Source of the DNA: Aralia elata
Lineage: Eukaryota; Streptophyta; Magnoliopsida; Apiales; Araliaceae
Reading direction: 5' to 3'
Length of the DNA stretch: 64,000 nt
Assembly: GCA_034770075.1 (NCBI GenBank)
Contig: JAVJAP010000035.1
Coordinates: 219,575 to 283,574, forward strand
The notes under the pieces were generated by a model. That model saw only the letters and a list, made by a program, of their open reading frames with translations. It had not been told where the DNA came from and did not search any database. Below are positions 21,536 through 31,795 of the stretch, piece after piece. Every line of letters begins with the position of its first letter. Position 1 is the first letter of the stretch. The position numbers and the translations under genes were made by a program.

Positions 21536-22286
21536 AAAAGATAATTCCATTATCAAAAAGATAAAACCATTATAAAAATAACTCCATTATCACAATAAAT
21601 CCCTTTTTCTGTATTATTGTGTTAAATGTATTAATATCACAGATAGCATATACTCGCAATACTGACAACCAGATTATTCCCAGGAAAGAGGGGGCCTTCC
21701 ATAAAAATGGCGCGCAATTAAATAACTCCTTTCCTTGATAGAATTTCTAGACATTGTCAATAATGCTAAAATATCCTATCAAATGATATGAGTTACAGTG
21801 TCGTGACAAATAGTAAAATATATTATGCAGATGCTACTATAACAATTATTGAATCAAGATATTGTGCAATTGTTACTTTATCAATTATTGAATCAATAAT
21901 ATAAAACACTGTGCGACACCGTGTGCTACTGTGGAATAACGTGTTTTACTGTTCTTTTTATCACCGGGTATTTCAACAGTTATCGGTTAAAGTTTTGCCG
22001 CCAATTTCTATCACTTTCTATATCCGACAGTTAACCCGTTGTGGGGCCCACTATCGTTGACAATATTGTCATTTCGGCGCCGTCGTACGGTACCGAATAT
22101 AATATTTCCTGACAGAAAGAATATTCCCCGACAAAAGGAATATTTCCCAACATACTGTTTATCAGATAATTTGCATGTAACACCCTTAACTATCATTTAT
22201 AACAATTAAGCACTTCACTATTTAGAAAAATAATCATAAAGAAAATAATAATCTTTTATTTCATAAAGTCGGGATCTTACAAGAGG

Positions 22287-22533
22287 AGTCGTGCCTTTAT
22301 TCTGTGATAACACCGGAGCTGTTGCACAGGCTAAAGAACCTAGGTCTCATCAGAAATCTAAACACGTGTTGCGGCGATTTCATTTGATTAGAGAGATTAT
22401 TGAAAGAGGAGATGTTACCCTGGAGCGTGTGGACTCTCAAGACAACATTGCAGATCCATTTACTAAAGCTTTAACACAACAACAGTTTGATCGTCACTTA
22501 GAGAAGATGGGTATTAGATACCATGGCGATTGA
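22287..22533 (+). pseudogene. Copia RNase H, C-terminal part after the solo LTR
   Basis: Continues the copia RNase H directly after the target duplication: VVPLFCDNTGAV, then SKHVLRRFHLIREII, the VDSQDNIADPFTKAL motif typical of the copia pol end, and a stop at 22531-22533. This part is intact. The polypurine stretch GCAAGTGAGAGAT (22541-22553) lies between it and the 3' LTR. Confidence 0.93.
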
Positions 22534-22553
22534 CTTTAGTGCAAGTGAGAGAT

Positions 22554-23215
22554 TGAAAGTAGTATGCACACAAGCCAATCATATTTGAGATAATGTAGCA
22601 TATACTTTGTAATCTTATTCATTTATTAATAAAAAAATTGATTTTCTTAAAAGGCATTTTATATTATCTACATAGTGTTGTTTTTATTAAATGTGATAAA
22701 CCCATAGTCTTGAGCAATACTTTTAGAATCATGATGGTGATCATGCTAATGAGATCTAAATTCTAGATAGCTTACAAATTAAAATTGTTCATAATCGTTG
22801 GATTACTAAAAATGGGATTAGTAAATCCGGATAGATTAGTACATACGTTGCTTGCTCTTAGGAAGAGGATGATTGATCTCATAATCATTTGTGTGGAGAC
22901 ACTAAAGCAAGTATGTAGGTGCTTATTGGAGAATAAGTACACTAAACATGGCTCGCTAAGGAATACCTAATGGAGTTTTACTCGCCTGTCAATAGGAATT
23001 CCTCTAGTGATAGTAGTACAAGTGATCCTTGGACTTGAGATCATCATAGTATCTTGTGTATAATGAGTTATGCTTTGACATGTCCCTTAAGACCTTTAGG
23101 GTATATCAAAGGGTATGATTGGGTATAATAAGTTATACATGGAGATAGGTGAATGATCAACAAAGAATCTACCTCATCTAGTAAAAGATGTGAATGTCCT
23201 ATGTGATTCGATAAA
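22554..23215 (+). repeat. Truncated 3' LTR of the first copia element
   Basis: Begins TGAAAGTAGTATGCACAC right after the polypurine tract. It matches the start of the full family LTR at 43210-45016 for about 660 bp, up to GTGATTCGATAAAT, then diverges abruptly. About 1.1 kb of the LTR is missing. Confidence 0.88.
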
Positions 23216-23264
23216 TATATTCTTTAAGTTTTTGAACTTTGTAAATGATGTATAATTTTTTTTT

Positions 23265-23300
23265 GGGGGGTGGGGGGTGGGGGGAGGGGTTGGGGTTGGA
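23265..23300 (+). repeat. G-rich tract, possible G-quadruplex
   Basis: A T8 run is followed by successive runs of 6, 6, 6, 4, 4 and 2 Gs separated by one or two bases. Four or more G runs with short loops is the sequence pattern of an intramolecular G-quadruplex. There is no gene around it. Confidence 0.7.
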
Positions 23301-23309
23301 ACAAGAGGG

Positions 23310-24455
23310 ATTATGATACAACTTAGTATCCTGTTACATGCATGTTGATGCATCTGATTAAATTTTGGACTCCACATTACAGTTTTTACGTAAGTTCTCT
23401 ATATTTAACGACAAAAATAATTTTGGACTCCTAAATATGTATTGAATGAAATTAAGCAGAAAGTTTAATGGAGGGTATCTTGTCCTAATTTCAAGATTAT
23501 AAATATAATTATGTGAAATATAAACCCCTTCATTCATTCCACAAAAATAGGTTCCATTTGCAAGATTTACAAACTTTAAAAAAAAATTTGACATGTTTAT
23601 TCTAAAATTTGAGTTTTTAAAATTTGAGTGTTTATTTAGTTTAGCAGTGACAACATGATAATGAAATGTATGTGTTGTTAAATATAAGGACATTATGTCA
23701 CTTTATACTATTCTCTCGGTTCCTTTTTATTTTTTTTAGAGAGAAAATTTGTTTCTTTTTATCTATATCTTGCAGATAAGGCTGTAAAATGAGCAAATAA
23801 TTTGGACTCGATTTGTACTCGCTCGACTAAAAATTCGATTCGATCTCGATTCGAAATATAAATGATTCAAATATGAGCAAATTTTAAAGTTCGATAAATT
23901 AATCGAACCTTCTCAAATTGCAATTTTCTATTGATACTCACATCATATTCGTTTGAAAAGTTCAAACTGCTCGGGCTCGATTCGAGATCGTGCTTGACTC
24001 GATAGTTAAACGAGTCTCAATCAAACCTTATTTTATACTCGATAAATTTTATGAACCAAATCTGAGTAACTCAATACTCGGCTCGACTCAACTCGGTTCA
24101 TTTACACCATTACTTGCAGATTTCAAGATGGATTATGATACAACTTAGTATCCTGTTACATGCATGTTGATGCATCTAATTAAATTTTGGACTCCACATT
24201 ATAGTTTTTACGTAAGTTCTCTATATTTAACGACAAAAATTATTTTGGACTCCTAAATATGTATTGAATGAAATTAAGCAGAAAGTTTAATGAAGGGCTC
24301 TTGTCCTAATTTGAAGATTATAAATATAATTATGTGAAATATAAACCCTTCATTCATTCCACAAAAATAAGTTCCATTTGCAAGATTTACAAACTTTAAA
24401 AAATATTTTTTTTTGACATGTTTATTCTAAAATTTGAGTGTTTATTTACTTTAGC
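23310..24455. repeat. ~815-bp direct duplication, first unit and start of second
   Basis: Unit 1 (23310-24127) starts GATTATGATACAACTTAGTATCC and ends near CTTGCAGATTTCAAGA. Unit 2 starts at 24128, is split by the 4.2-kb solo LTR at 24455, and continues at 28679-29165. No coding potential. The middle part has many overlapping CTCGA/TCGAG-type motifs (about 23810-24105), a composition seen in some plant noncoding repeats; I cannot assign a family. Confidence 0.85.
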
Positions 24456-25859
24456 TGTGACGCCCCCAAATTCGGGTCTCCAAATACCCGGATCCGGTCA
24501 TCACAATCCAATACAAACATTCACCTCTAATAACATATGGTAACTAAAATGCGGAATATAATAAACATACGTTGTTCATTACAAAGGTGTTACTAGTCCC
24601 AGAATACAAAAACCTTAAACACTTACTCAAATCTATACCCTAAATAAATGTCAGGGTTTTAAATTACATTAATAGTGATTAACTACACATAATTTAAAAT
24701 CTGCTACATGAAGTCTATCACTTCATCTTTTCTTTCCCTTTGTTCTTCCCTGACGTCTCGGGTTTAACTGCAATGAAATCATGATATAGCAAGAATGAGC
24801 AACGAGTTTGCTCAGCAAGTTTAAAGTACAACAATAAGGATATATCATGATGAAAGGAATATAGGAAGAGATTTCAACAATAGAATTATCAGAAGAAATA
24901 ATAATAAATGCTTTTAGAACAATTGATAGTCAAATAGACTTTGAACAATAACTTCCAAAGGAGTCAATAGCTAGTTGACCCTCTGGTTACTGGCTACAGA
25001 ATAAGTACTTGAGGGGATCAGCCTCGCGTACGCTATGTATATGCATAACATTTAACTCTGCTATTTGTACCTTATTTACGGTACATGGGGTACTCCTTTA
25101 TAATAAAAGGGGTGTTCATTCAGTCTAAGAATCCTTACCATTGATTGGTTCAGATAGCTTTTATAAATTCTTACATACGTGCCTGACCGAGACAAGGGTT
25201 CAGACTTAATCATGAATAGCTCGTGAATTTCAGAACTTAAATAATTATACGAATTCAAATGCACAAGTGCGAATGCCAATGAATACATAGATGTGGAATA
25301 ATTTTAAAAGTAATTAGACCGCTTAAAGCATGCTTGGAGATAAGATTCAAGCTTAAAGAATAACTGGCAATAATATATACCTTTTGCACGAATTAAAAAT
25401 AATGCATAAGGTTTAGAAACATTGCTCAATGTAAAAATTGGGTAAGATAGAACTTGCATTCAATATACTGAAAGAATGAAGTTAGGGAACTTGCCTGTTT
25501 GCTCAGCTACAATAAATTTTAGCTTTAATTAATCGACCTTGGATGACCTATCATTTGGTAAAGTCGATTTATCCATTAGCATTGCATACTGTATATCGAT
25601 ACACTCACTTATACTATTTATTTGGCAGATAATTAATTCGACATATACATTTAATTACTATCTAATCATTTGCTAAGCATAAATTAACTTATGACCTTTA
25701 GTTATTATTTCGATAACTAATCATGCTTATTCAACTTAGCAATGTTTAGTAACCCAAGTTATTATTTAGTACACTAAATAATAAATTGATTAAGGCATTA
25801 CTAGCTAACAGTGGCAACAACTAAATAGGTTGCTTAGCTATTATTCACTTTCGAAATTA

Positions 25860-26930
25860 TTTCCCTTATTTAACATTAACTAGAAAATTAATGTACCACT
25901 CTACCCATACTTAATTGTTAATAATAATTAAGTTCTTATTATCTTTATTTATTATTAAATGAGAAATAATAAATAATTTACTTTACTCACATTAAATCTT
26001 TAATAACAATCCAATATTTAATATCTTTATTTATTACTCAATAATAAATAATTATTTTATTACCTACTCATACTTAATTATTAATTAAATAATAATTAAA
26101 TATTTGTTATCTTTATTTATCACTTACTGACAAATAATTAAACTATTAACTTAATTCATACTTGATTATTATTTAATAGTAATTAAGCAAAAATCAACTA
26201 TTTTATAAACTTTATTTATTATTTAAGGATCAATAATAAGTAATTAATCTATTGATTTTATCCATACTTGGTTATAGTAGTTAAACAATAATCAAATATT
26301 TATTAGCTTTATTTATTATTTAGGGATAAATAATAAATAATTAACTTATTAACTTTATTCATACTTAGTTATTATTTAATATTAATTTAAACAATAACTA
26401 AATATTTATTATCTTTATTTATTATTTATTGATAAATAATAAATAATTACTTTATTCATACTTAATTATTATTTAATATTAATTAAATAACAATTAAATA
26501 TTTATTATCTTTATTTATAAATCTATTCATACTTAATTATTATTAGTTAAATAATAATTAAATATTTATTATCTTACTAATTTATTCATTTTTAATTATT
26601 ATTTAATTATCAATCAAATAATAGTTAAATATTTATTATCTTTATTTATTATTAAATAATAAATAATTAATTTATTAACTTTATTCATATTGAATTATTA
26701 TCCAATAATAATTAAATATTTTCTACCTTTATTTATTATTCATTGCTAATAATAATTAATTACCTTATTAACTTTATTCATACTTAATTATTATTTAATA
26801 TTAATAATTAAATATTTATAATCTTTATTTATTATTAGGTATCAAATAATAAATAATTAATTTATTAATTTTACTTAATTATTATTTAATATTAATTAAA
26901 TAATAATGAAGTAATAATTATTTTGTTAGT
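25860..26930. repeat. Degenerate AT minisatellite inside the 4.2-kb solo LTR
   Basis: About ten imperfect copies of a unit of roughly 90-100 bp made of TTATCTTTATTTATTATT, AATAATAAATAATTA and TTCATACTTAATTATTATT blocks. The composition is almost pure A/T. Confidence 0.75.
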
Positions 26931-27739
26931 GTATCATTATGGTATTACAAAATAACAGTGCTAATGTTCACATTATAACAACATTAGTAAATTCAACCAC
27001 ACACAGCACTTTACTAGAGTTATTAGGCCTAACTGACAAGTCACCGAATCACCAGAAGGGCCAAGCTACAAAATGATCCCTCAGAGACATTCTAGCGAAC
27101 ACATGATATGCATCCTAAAGCACTACACTGACCAAATCGTTGAACCAAAAATCAACTGCCAGAACCTATGGTTCTTTAGTGTACACCAGGTTCCCAATTA
27201 AAGAATCAACACAGTTCAAATATCCCAATACAGAACCCAAACAATTCCAACGAACCATTTTAATTTAATTCAGAGAATAAAATTCCTCAATACAGGGAAA
27301 CAATTTAATTCAATACACTGCAAGGTATAGTAAAATCAACACCATACCAGATTTCTAAACTAATTAACCAAACACAGTTGAACATCACAGCCTAAGTGCA
27401 GAAGAAGAACTAAAACAACCCGTAAGGGAAATTATACAAAACCCTAACTAGAAACTATCACAGTAGCAAAAACTTTGTTGTTATACCTCAATGTGGTGCG
27501 AACGGCAGCCCTTCTTCTTCGTCCAAAGTAATTGACGAAATCAGACATCCACAGCTAGCCCCTGCCCCCTTTCTCTTCTGAAATTTCCTCTCTCTCTAAT
27601 TTGGAACCCTAAACTTTCTAATTGGGAACTCACAAAACAGGGGAAAAATCGGCAGCTTGGTTTAGGGGTTTGAGGGGAGGGTTCAATTTATAGTGCTTCG
27701 TCTACCCAAATCAATTGGGTATTACCCCCTTCGATTAAT

Positions 27740-27970
27740 CAAGGACCGTCGGTAGACACGAGTGACAGTGACCGACCAATCCCATCACAGCTAGCACCGA
27801 CCGGCCAAATCTCGAGCCGCACGCGTCTTCGCCGGTCGTGTCGCCGAATTTCTGGGACCGTTGGTCCTTGCCGCGCTTGCTCGGTCGTCGACGCTTTTTC
27901 CCCCTTCGACCGCTGGTTGCTTCGTGCGGTCGCCGGCACGCGCTTGGCGTCACTCCCTCCAGTCACCTGC
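27740..27970. other. CpG-rich block inside the 4.2-kb solo LTR
   Basis: A GC- and CpG-rich stretch of about 230 bp in otherwise AT-rich DNA. Open frames on both strands are short and low-complexity (Arg/Ser-rich) with no recognised domain. It is close to the LTR start on the minus strand, where a promoter or leader would lie. A captured host fragment is possible but unsupported. Confidence 0.4.
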
Positions 27971-28678
27971 CCCTCTCCGACCGATTGATTGAGGGCTTGG
28001 GTTTGGCTCGATTGATAGATTTGATTGAGGGTTGATTTCCCCCTTCTCCTTCACTAGTTACGACCGATCAAGGGTTTTGGGATTTGATTTTCTTTTTCTT
28101 TTCTTTGGTTCGGTTATCTGAGTTAAGAGGTTTAGGCTGAATTCCCAAATCGTTTCTCCCAATTAACTTACCCGTTGCCCCAAATGAGATGGATCCAACC
28201 GGCTTAAGGAAATGGGTTGACCCGGCTGGCAATTAAATTGGGCTCAACCCATTAGGTTCGGCCCAACAGGGAATTAAGAGGAAAAGAGAATGAACCTAGC
28301 CCAATAGGAATAAAAGGAATTTGGGCTTTGCCCAATTAAAATTTGGGTCAATTGAAATAAAAGAAAATAGCCCAACTTGTTTATTAAAATTATTAACATT
28401 ATTCTCCTAATATTTAAATTGAATTAATTACTTAAATTAATTAATTATTTATAATATTTATTTCAACAATAATTCTTCATGCGAATTATTTAGATCCGAT
28501 AATAGTAACATAAATTAATTTTCCCAATTTTCTTGTAATTAAATGTTAGGATAAATTTATAAATTTGAATAATACTACTTACATGGATCCAATTAAATTC
28601 GTAAAATTAAAATTAAATAAAACGAATTTCATATATTAAAATAAATTGTACAAGGCTTAAAATTTCTTGGACATTACA

Positions 28679-29165
28679 TTAGCAGTGACAACATGATAAT
28701 GAAATGTATGTGTTGCTAAATTTAAGGACATTATGTCACTTTATACTATTCTCTCGGTTCCTTTTTATTTTTTTTAGAGAGAAAATTTGTTTCTTTTTAT
28801 CTATAGCTTATTGATAAGGCTGTAAAATGAGCAAATAGTTTGGGCTTGATTCGTACTCGCTCGACTAAAAGTTCGATTCGATCTCGACTCGAAATATAAA
28901 TGATTCAAATATGAGCAAATTTTAAAGTTCGATAAATTAATCAAACCTTCTCAAATTACAATTTTCTATTGATACTCAGATCATATTCGTTCGAAAAGTT
29001 CAAATTGCTTGAACTCGATTCGAGATCGTGCTCGACTCGATAGTTAAACGAGCCTCAATCAAACCTTATTTTATACTCGATAAATTTTGTTAACCAAATC
29101 TGAGTAACTCAATACTCGACTCGACTCGACTCGGTTCATTTACACTATTACTTGCAGATTTCAAG
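28679..29165. repeat. End of the ~815-bp duplication, second unit
   Basis: Resumes the duplicated segment after the solo LTR, starting with the target duplication TTAGC. It matches 23641-24127 closely, including the CTCGA-rich part. Confidence 0.85.
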
Positions 29166-29990
29166 AAAGAATTAATAACTTATATTCAAACATTATCCCT
29201 ACGCATTAAATACTATTTTGTTTCCGTTTCATTTTTTAAATGATTTTTAGAATGATGATATTGAGATTTTATACTCAATTTAGTCAATTAGACAAAGTAT
29301 ATATTAATTACATTTCTTAATTTATATATTTGTTTCCTCATAAAATATCAATTAGAAAAAAGAAACAAAGGAATATTATCAAAACAAATAAGACTCTTTT
29401 TTTTGAAAAAATTAAATTAAATTAAAATACAAGATTTCTCTTAGATGAATTGAGAGAGAGAGAGAGAGAGAGAGCAATATTTCTAATTATGATTGTAAAG
29501 CTCACTTTTCAAGCTCAAGGACAAAGATTTGAAGAAATACAAGCAAAGTCTACATGAGACAAATTCCTCTAGAAGAATTTGGGTGCACGTTGCGTTGGGG
29601 TAATCAGCTGATCGCAAAGTGAGTTTTGACAGCATGAAGGCTCAAATATTTTCTGATAGTATTATTGTAATAGCGACCGGTGGACATTAATTACTTACGT
29701 CCAATAAGGTTAGAATACATTTTCAAATTTCATCAAAATAACAGGGCCCACATGCTCATATACATGCAAATGGAAACACGTGCATCTCAGTTAAAAGCTT
29801 TAACTGCATGCTTTGCAATACACTTTCCATGAGAAATCCATTTTAATGGTCTCAAGTCATATTTTTGAATAAATGCAAAAGTTTGCATATATAGTTGGAG
29901 ACAACTCTCTAATAGTTTTGTCATCAAATTTCGGATGCACGTTTTTAAGATGAAGTTATATTCAATAATATTTTTTTCCGTTCAAAATAG
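29166..29990. other. AT-rich intergenic DNA with a GA microsatellite
   Basis: No gene found. (GA)n occupies 29452-29474. The stretch ends at a plausible splice acceptor (CAAAATAG, 29983-29990) before the TNP2 fragment, so the right part may be a CACTA intron remnant. Confidence 0.5.
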
Positions 29991-31278
29991 AGTTGTTCTC
30001 TTTAAGTGCAATAGGTGGGATCTTGGGTCTAAAAGAAGGGTACCTGGAATTCGCAAAGACATTTATGAGATTACAAGTTTGAATACTGCAAACACATGGT
30101 ACAAAGATCAGCCATATATTCTCGCATTTCAAGCAGGACAAGTCTATTATGTGCCTGACAATATTAAATTAAGCAATGCTTGGCAGGTTGTAGTTAAAAA
30201 TACACCAAGAGATGACTATGATTTTCCAGAAATTTCAGAGAAAGAGGAACTAAATGGCAATGATGATCCGTACCAACAAAATGAGACAAGTGTTGTTAGT
30301 ATGTCTCTAGAGATTGATGATAGTAGTATTGAGTTATGGAGATTTGATGTTCCAGGAATGGAATTTGATGGAAATGTTCAAAAGCATGCTACACTAAATC
30401 GAGAGGGTGATGATAGCTTTATCAATGATGATGCTCTTGAGCAAGGGCGGAGCCAGGAATTTTTTTCTGGCTAGCGTGCGGTTAAAAATTATGATCTTAT
30501 AAATAATTTGACGCGGGGTTCGGGGGCGCAGCCCCCGAGCCAAATTTTGTAGATAATTTTATATTTTTTGACTGGTTGCATATGTAACAACATATATTTA
30601 ATTACAATATTGTTAATATTACAATTAATAACATTATATATATATATATATGTATACACTCTTTATTGACCCCTAATATTCTTTTCTAATCACAAATTTG
30701 TTAATAAACATTTTAATTTTTTATGTTATGAAAATAATCTAAATTACATATGACATATTAAAAAAAATCTAGTGATGTAACACATTTTTTGATATGTATC
30801 CAAATTACAACTAAATTTTTAAATTTTTTAAAAATTGGAGTTAAAATAATTAATATAAATATGTTTGGAGTCAATACAAAAAAAAACAAAAAAAAACAAG
30901 CTAAATGTGAGATGTCCAAACTAGAAGTAGAAGAATGAAAAGTTGAAACACAGCCATACAGTACAGGGGAAATGAGGATGAGTGAGGGGCGGACTTGTCT
31001 TCAAATTAGAATTAGTTTATGAAATTTTTGTTTTGCTCCCTCCAAGTATAGTTCCTCTATTAATCAGCCCCCTTAAGTTTATTAAGTTGCATATTTGGCC
31101 CTACCTTTTACCTATAAAAAAAAAAAAAAAAAAAAACCACCTGGGCTATAGCCCACCCTAGTCCATGTGTATCTCCGTCCTTGCTCTTGAGGAAGATGAT
31201 ATGCTTAGTGAAGACAACCATGAAGAAAATATAATATCTTCTGAGGATGATGACAATGATGACATGTTTTCTAATTAG
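29991..31278 (+). pseudogene. CACTA (En/Spm) TNP2 transposase, C-terminal DUF4216-type exon
   Basis: The conceptual protein starts at a splice-acceptor-like site and reads VVLFKCNRWDLGSKRR, then DIYEITSLNTANTWYKDQPY, ILAFQAGQVYYVPD and WQVVVKNTPRDDYDFPE. This matches the DUF4216-type domain at the C-terminus of plant TNP2-like transposases. A very acidic tail follows (DDALE, then EDDML, SSEDDDNDD) to TAG at 31276-31278. A 742-bp hAT-like element interrupts the tail after codon Glu (30439-30441); excising it with one copy of the duplication restores the frame. The transposase core is absent locally, so this is a stranded 3' exon. TNP2 proteins cut CACTA ends. Confidence 0.82.
30442..31183. mobile_element. 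Non-autonomous hAT-like element, 742 bp
   Basis: Ends are CAAGGGCGGAG and, inverted, CAAGGACGGAG (10 of 11 match), flanked by the exact 8-bp duplication CTCTTGAG (30434-30441 and 31184-31191). An 8-bp duplication is the hAT signature. No transposase ORF. It contains a perfect 8-bp-stem hairpin at 30520-30538 (CGGGGGC-GCA-GCCCCCG core) and a poly-A run at about 31116-31136. Extending the match one or two bases would give 9-10 bp, so a Mutator-type origin is not fully excluded. Confidence 0.82.
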
Positions 31279-31504
31279 TTTTCTTGATGATAGTATTTTT
31301 TTTGTATTTCTATATATAGTACTGATTGCTTTCTTAATTTGGTTTTCATTGTTTGCTGATGTATTTAGTTTGTGATTCTTTTGATTTTCATTCTTGTTAA
31401 AATCTATTTATATGTCTTTTATTTTATGAAAATTGTATGATGTTTATTAATTTGTATATCAAAGATTATCATTATGACATATTTCTTCAAATCTTTGTAT
31501 AGTT

Positions 31505-31702
31505 ATGCTAGGTTCAGGTCGAGCACGACGCTTTTCAGATTCTCGAGTACAACCAAGTTCTCAAAATCACTCCAATGATGCTGAATTTGATTCACAACCT
31601 TCCGAGCAAAATGATCATACTTTACATAATGAAAAGTACTATCAATATACATATTCGATATTTTCAAAACTAATACGGATTCATTTTAATTTAAAATTTT
31701 AA
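31505..31702 (+). pseudogene. Possible start of the second CACTA gene (TNPA-like), fragment
   Basis: 65 codons beginning MLGSGRARRFSDSRVQPSSQNH, 226 bases after the TNP2 stop and on the same strand, where CACTA elements carry their second gene. Only the first ~45 residues look like coding sequence; the rest is AT-rich read-through. No catalytic domain is present. Assignment rests mainly on position. Confidence 0.4.
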
Positions 31703-31795
31703 AATTTTGCGAAAATTTAAATATCTACCACCTAATTAAGAGTACAACTCAATTTTTGGCACCGTTCAAAATAAAAATCATTAACAATTAAAACC

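Larger units (their letters stand above)
19456..22281 (-). mobile_element. Solo LTR, Tekay-like type, inside the copia RNase H
   Basis: 2826 bp beginning TGTGACGCCCCC and ending ATCTTACA, flanked by the 5-bp duplication AGAGG (19451-19455 and 22282-22286). Removing it restores the copia reading IRGVVPLFCDNTGAV exactly. There is no internal coding sequence and no second LTR, so this is a solo LTR left by LTR-LTR recombination. Orientation is inferred from the end sequence: its reverse complement ends GGGGGCGTCACA, like the LTR end at 12650-12664. It contains two blocks of tandem repeats. Confidence 0.93.
14931..23215 (+). mobile_element. Ty1/copia retrotransposon, degenerate, 5' LTR missing, 3' LTR truncated
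   Basis: The order gag, protease, integrase, RT, RNase H (integrase before RT) identifies Ty1/copia. The coding strand is plus. The left end is not defined: no 5' LTR matching the family LTR (complete at 43210-45016 and 53513-55315) is present, and the recognisable leader starts near 14931. The 3' LTR begins at 22554 and stops matching at about 23215. The element is broken by several nonsense codons, a frameshift, a 289-bp inverted insertion of its own integrase, and a solo LTR in RNase H. Lineage within copia is not resolved. Confidence 0.9.
24456..28678 (-). mobile_element. 4.2-kb solo LTR of a Tekay-like element
   Basis: 4223 bp starting TGTGACGCCCCC and ending GGACATTACA, flanked by the 5-bp duplication TTAGC (24451-24455 and 28679-28683). 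It carries no gag or pol. About 24750-25100 resembles, in reverse complement, the distal part of the LTR at 88-3391 (the region with TTGCTGAGCAAA and GGCTGATCCCCTCGA), which gives the family type and minus orientation. The uninterrupted first copy of the duplication shows the empty site at about 23640. At over 4 kb it is unusually long; part of the length is the AT minisatellite at 25860-26930. Confidence 0.9.

Noticed and set aside
25860..26930. Possible CRISPR-like or satellite array
   Set aside because: AT-only degenerate units without unique spacers, inside an LTR.
27735..28035. Arg-rich ORFs on both strands in the CpG-rich block
   Set aside because: No recognised domain; base composition explains the open frames. 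Kept only as a noncoding feature.
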